Assembly: GCF_900324485.2 (NCBI RefSeq) | Contig: NC_046640.1 | Location: forward strand, 15,301,673 to 15,365,672 | DNA from: Mastacembelus armatus | Lineage: Eukaryota; Chordata; Actinopteri; Synbranchiformes; Mastacembelidae | DNA length: 64,000 nt | Direction: 5' to 3' | Shown: positions 59,756 through 64,000 of the stretch, piece by piece | Numbering within the stretch: the stretch's first letter is position 1 | Layout: the number at the start of each line of letters is the position of its first letter | Made by a program: the position numbers and the translations under genes | Notes under the pieces: generated by a model | Database searches by the model: none | What the model saw: the letters and a program-made list of their open reading frames with translations, nothing else | What the model was told of the DNA's origin: nothing

Positions 59756-61560
59756 GATCGTACAGACACCTGACAGCTGCCCTCACTGGGAGTCTGAAGA
59801 GCTCTTCACTCAAATCAAAGGAACCTGCGAGGCAGCCACAGCTTTCTATTATGTCTTGGTTTCAAATTTGTGCAGATATATGGGAGTTTGCATTTGGGCG
59901 GATCTATCAACCAAGAGTTGGTACCTCCTTACAGAAAGACCTTGGCCAGTCACATCCTGAATCATACTAATGACATGTTTCTCCTCTCTTGAGTAGGTGT
60001 GAATGAGCTCATGTGCCAGCCAATCACAGATCTTGGAAAACTGTACATGTGATTCAAATGCAAAGTTTGGAAAGTGCAAGCATGAATTTCTAAGCAGCAA
60101 GTGAAAACAAAGACATACAAATGGTAATTGAACCATTAAGGGGTACAGCGCATTTAAAAGCTTATGCTGGTGAACATAGAAACCTGTTCTCCTGCTTTGT
60201 CTGCAGGAGACAAACACAACACAAAGCTGTTCTGTGGGCTACACTTGACAAAGACTAAAGCCGCAATCAGAAATAATGTATCTACAATGCTGATCTTTAA
60301 ATTTGTTAGAGAAGACAGTTTGTTAGATTTTATCAAAATCTCATCCCATCAGTAACCCTAATCATTGAAGCACTTCAAATTTTCAATATGTCAGATTGGA
60401 AGGATTGGAAAGATTCTGAGTTCTTGGATCAATAAGTCATTAGCTGAACATTGTTAAAACACATAGGATGCCTTTTACAACCCAGATGAGATACAGCCAA
60501 TTTTATCAGGACAGGGCAATAAACTGAAAATATCATTTAATTTTATGAATGAAGTCATAAAATGTTTTCCTTAAATTGCAGCCAGATTGTGCAACCTGAC
60601 AAAACAGACTGAAACGTTATAACTAAGGCTTATATAATATAATTATATCCTTAAACCTGAGTCTGGTTTGAAAATGAATGAGGCAAGTGATTTTCATGAT
60701 TGACTCTAAACATTTCTACATTTTCTTAAATAATTTTGCTCAAATTCTAGTGCACTGCCTTTGGTGGTCATTGCACAATCAACAGGTTGAGTGAATTCAG
60801 GTAGAAGGGACACTTTTTGGTAGATGCTTCAGTAGACTTTCAAAAAAACTGCTAACTTACTGAAATTATGTGAAGTTAACATTTTTATTGCATTTTATTT
60901 TATTGGCTAAAGACATTTTTCAAGAGACGACAGACCTTCAGACATAACACAACCACCTCTCTCACTCAGGCAATGTTTTCAGGTAAAGTGGAACAGCCAT
61001 CCTTATATTTAAAACTTGTCATTTCTAATGTCTATCCAACATATTCACAACAGAATAATAAGAAACATTCATATTCATAACTATTATATTCTTAATATAA
61101 AAAATGTTAAGGTTAATATAAAATATAGTCTTTGTAACATGACCTTATCTGATAAAACCATAAAAGTATCTTATGTGTCAGTTGCCTTTAAGCCTACAGT
61201 CAAAGTACTACCAGGTCTTAGTCCTGATTAAGCAACCATCTCATTTTCATTATTTTCTCAACAAAACATTTCTGAAATTTTATATTTGCCTTGTGTGCAA
61301 ACAGGAATGTCACAAAAACTGGGCAAGGACTCTCTGCACATCAGCCTTACCAACTGTATCCACACTCTGAAAGACATTTACACATCTATTGTTAATGTAA
61401 GCAGAATGATTACTTTATTTTTTGATAAGTCCTGGATGAACTGGGCTGCAGTGACTGAACAAACTGCAGCCTATACAAAAACCTAAATAGCCTTCAAGTT
61501 AGGAAATGAATGTCAACCACTGCAGCAGTTAATCAGAAATATTTTGCTTATGAAATCATC
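59756..61560. other. 5' flank of B4 and spacer to A5
   Basis: Near-identical to the B1 flank at 21319-23119, without the deletions of B2 or the LTR of B3. No gene seen. Confidence 0.6.
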
Positions 61561-61669
61561 TTTTCTTTACAATGTAATCACCTGAGTATCCTCTTTTACA
61601 ACTCAAGTGTCTTGAGATGATTGCATTGTGATTTGGGGCTATACAAATACAATTGAATTGAATTGAATT
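61561..61669 (+). mobile_element. L2 LINE 3' tail at the unit 5 boundary
   Basis: Same tail as at 23120-23228. Confidence 0.85.
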
Positions 61670-61767
61670 AAGTAGCATTACGTTAGAGAGACAACCTATG
61701 AAAATGCAAATACAAAATAATGGTGGATAGTGAAGGAATAACATTGCTGCTCCAGCTCTCTTTCTCA

Positions 61768-63840
61768 TTAGCGACTGACAGCACACAACTCATGAGGAGA
61801 AGGATTGAGCGTGAAGCCAACAGCTGGTGTCAGATCCAGTTCATCCTCCGTGACTCCAGGTGGAGGAGTGAAGCGAAAATGCTGGAGGAGAGAGGTGAAG
61901 AAAAGGAAGAGCTCCATCTTTGCCAAACTCTCTCCCAGACACACTCTGCGACCTGCAAAGACAAAATGTTGCAAAACTGGATTATGTCTGCACAAATGCT
62001 AATTATATCTGCCTAAAAGACTAAAAAATACAACAAAGACTTTATACCTGCAGAAAAGGGGATGAAAGCATCTCTACGGCAAAATTTACCATCCTTATCA
62101 AGGAAGTGAGAAGGGTTGAAAGTGTGTGGGGTCTCCCATTCGCTCTCATCATAGAGGACAGAAGTAAGAAGAGGAAACACTGTAGTCCCCTGTAGTCAAC
62201 ACAACAGAACAGCTAAAGTCTCACAATGACACTTGGACAGTTGGATAAAACCACAAAAACATTTCCCAAATAATCTTGTGGAGCAGTACTGACAAAAGTT
62301 AACCTTTTTGATAAAGTGGCCCTGAAACATGACATCTCTGCTGGTTTTGTGAGGAATGGCCATGGGGACAATGTTAGCCAGTCTCTGTGTCTCATGGATG
62401 ACAGCATCAGTGTAAGGAAGGTTTTTCCGGTCATCTACACGGATCTGACGGTTTCCGACCACCGTGGTCAGCTCCTCCTGGACCTGGTCTGCAGACACAG
62501 AACAAGCAATGAACATTCTTTGTTGATCATTCAAATATTACAAAGGTCTTTATTTTTTCGAGAACCTTTATATGTCTGTATCATTTAAATATTGCTTGAA
62601 CAATTGTTCATCCTGCTCTATAGCACCTCCCTTCCAATTCTTCAAACTTGACGTGTGACCCACATCTCCACAGCTACATGTGTTCTCATCTGACTCTGTG
62701 TGTACAGATGTTCTTACCCTGTATATGTGGATATTTGGCCATAAGCAGCAAACCCCATCTCAGTGTAGCTGCTGTGGTATCAGTGCCAGCAGCAAACAGG
62801 TTGGTCACAGTAAATATCAGATTTTTCTCATTGTAGTGACTGTCCATGGTACAAGAGTCCTAGGAGGAAGAACACCCGAAGAACATTAGAAATACAGGAA
62901 AGCAACATTGCTGATCAACAATGTTCAGATGGAAAATATAAAACATGACACTTTACCTCGTCTTTCTGCTTCCGAGTCAAAAAACAGTCCACCAGCCCCC
63001 TGCATATGTGAGCGTTAAGTGTCTCTCTCAGATTATTGATTAAATCCTTAACATCTCTAATATTCGTTTCAACATTTCTTAATACCAGCTGCCGGTTTTT
63101 TACCCAGCCAACCAGTTGGGGAAACATGTTGTAAACCTGTACCACATCAGTAAAAAGAACATTGTTTAAGAAAGATGAATGTGCACCAAACAACAAACCA
63201 TGTAGGCTTTATAAATTAAACGTACACACTTAACAGGAAATTTTAATGTGGTTTTCAAATCCTTAGAATCTCTGTCTGCAATAATATTACCATTGTTAGT
63301 CTTCTTATTAAATAATATTTACCTGGATTGATGCAGACCCTATAACGCGTATGTTTTCATTGGCTCTTCTCACCATGTTTTGGAATCGGGGGTCAGTGTA
63401 TTCGAATCTGCTTCCATACACGATAGAAGAGATAATATTGGATGTAGCGTAATTCAATGGGCGTGTTGTATCAACTGGTTTACCTGCAAAAAGACATGAG
63501 AAACTGCATCCAGGAGAAGGTAACTACAGTTGTAAGTTAGTACACACTGTACATTAAACTGCAATCTTCTACTATTAAAACATCTTTCTATTTGATAACT
63601 GGGTGTCCTGATCATAACAGCCCTTGTGAAAGAAATGTGAGCAGTAATATAAATGTTTAGTTGTTTTCATGTCTTGTATCAACTCTATACCTTCATGCTT
63701 TTCAAACATCTGGATCAGATGGATGCATTCCTCTAAGATTTTATCCTCAGCTATTCTCTTGCCCATCCCAAAATCTCTGAGGGTGGTGATGGCAAACCGT
63801 CTCATCTCTTTCCATGATTCTCCATTGGCAAACAATATTC
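61768..63840 (-). CDS. cyp2k-like: CYP2K-like cytochrome P450, gene A5 (exons 3-9; exons 1-2 beyond the window)
   Basis: Visible exons: 63691-63840, 63323-63483, 62957-63136, 62718-62859, 62304-62488, 62048-62189 and 61768-61952, all of A-type length and open. Start codon and anchor lie to the right of the window. The I-helix reads AAGTDTTAA, combining FAAG of A1 with GTDTT of A2-A4. Exon 5 has TNIRDVKDL where others have TNSRDVKDL, and the C-terminus has LNPSPHE as in A4. Intron 2 begins with the same extra block as A3 and A4. The array therefore continues to the right. Confidence 0.9.
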
Positions 63841-63924
63841 CTATATACATCACATGCAAGTTAAAATACATATATACAAGTTCAGTGTGAATATATTGTT
63901 AGCATATATATTATTACCATATAT

Positions 63925-64000
63925 AGTGGCTTCAGAAAGAATCATTTACCTTTTGCACATTATTATGTGGTAAATTCAATATTAAAATTGACATTTTGCC
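63925..64000. mobile_element. Degraded Tc1-like terminal repeat in A5 intron 2 (cut by window edge)
   Basis: AGTGGCTTCAGAAAGAATC and following bases match 36584-36726 with small differences. No L2 lies at its edge here, unlike A4. Confidence 0.4.

Larger units (their letters stand above)
12516..64000. repeat. Tandem array of CYP2K A+B units (four full, one partial)
   Basis: Five large direct repeats, each with a type A gene, then a type B gene, then the B 5' flank: 12516-23119 (10.6 kb), 23120-34216 (11.1 kb), 34217-47111 (12.9 kb), 47112-61560 (14.4 kb) and 61561 onward (cut). Each starts at the same place in an L2 tail, at TTTTCTTTACAATG. Exons and most introns are nearly identical between units. 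Length differences come from the Tc1, L2 and LTR insertions, small deletions, and the replaced DNA upstream of the A genes. Confidence 0.95.

Noticed and set aside
1-64000. tRNA, rRNA or other structured RNA genes
   Set aside because: None recognised on either strand by reading for conserved boxes.
12516-64000. The array as a pure assembly duplication artefact
   Set aside because: Units differ by distinct insertions, deletions and many substitutions, so they are real copies, though the exact number still needs long reads.

Overview
The window looks like genomic DNA from a teleost fish. It has compact split genes, fish-type Tc1 transposons and L2 LINEs, and a gene cluster whose proteins match the fish CYP2K cytochrome P450 subfamily throughout (proline-rich hinge, AG-[ST]-DTT I-helix, ETQR K-helix, FSAGRR-[VM]-C-[LI]-GES heme loop). 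All identifications come from reading the sequence and from recalled family sequences; no database was searched.

Left flank (1-11.6 kb), single-copy genes. The 5' half of adap1 (ArfGAP with dual PH domains) lies on the minus strand at 184-4102 and runs off the left edge. A complete rnps1 (SR-rich RRM protein of the exon junction/ASAP complexes) lies on the minus strand at 5851-8068. A divergent plus-strand gene of about 569 codons (8864-10928) has an N-terminal helix-turn-helix-like segment and a coiled coil; I cannot name it. ADAP1 also neighbours a CYP2 gene (CYP2W1) in human 7p22, so this is probably an ancient CYP2 locus.

Right part (11.6-64 kb), a tandem array of CYP2K-like genes, all on the minus strand. 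Two paralogue types alternate: A (505 codons) and B (498 codons), each with nine exons and the conserved CYP2 exon phases. From left to right: A1, B1, A2, B2, A3, B3, A4, B4, A5 (A5 cut by the window edge). The repeating unit is A + B + the 5' flank of B. It starts at the same point inside the 3' tail of an L2 LINE in every unit (12516, 23120, 34217, 47112, 61561). Unit length grows from 10.6 to 14.4 kb, partly through later insertions. A2, A3, A4, B1 and B4 look intact, and A5 looks intact as far as it is visible. A1 has a one-base deletion in exon 7. B2 and B3 both carry the same Tc1 insertion in exon 6, and B2 has also lost exon 8 and most of exon 7.

Mobile DNA marks the history of the array. 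The Tc1 shared by B2 and B3 predates that duplication. An L2 with an unbroken 946-codon ORF2 sits in intron 2 of A4. Two solo LTRs (B3 5' flank, B4 intron 8) each occur in one unit only. A palindromic element and a 34-bp minisatellite lie just upstream of A1 and A2 only; A3 and A4 have instead a different upstream sequence with a relic of CYP2K exon 4. An older CYP2 exon 8 relic lies outside the array at 11.6 kb. The array therefore shows duplication, gene death, exchange between copies and upstream replacement at a xenobiotic/fatty-acid-oxidising P450 locus. I did not see an unprecedented biological system.
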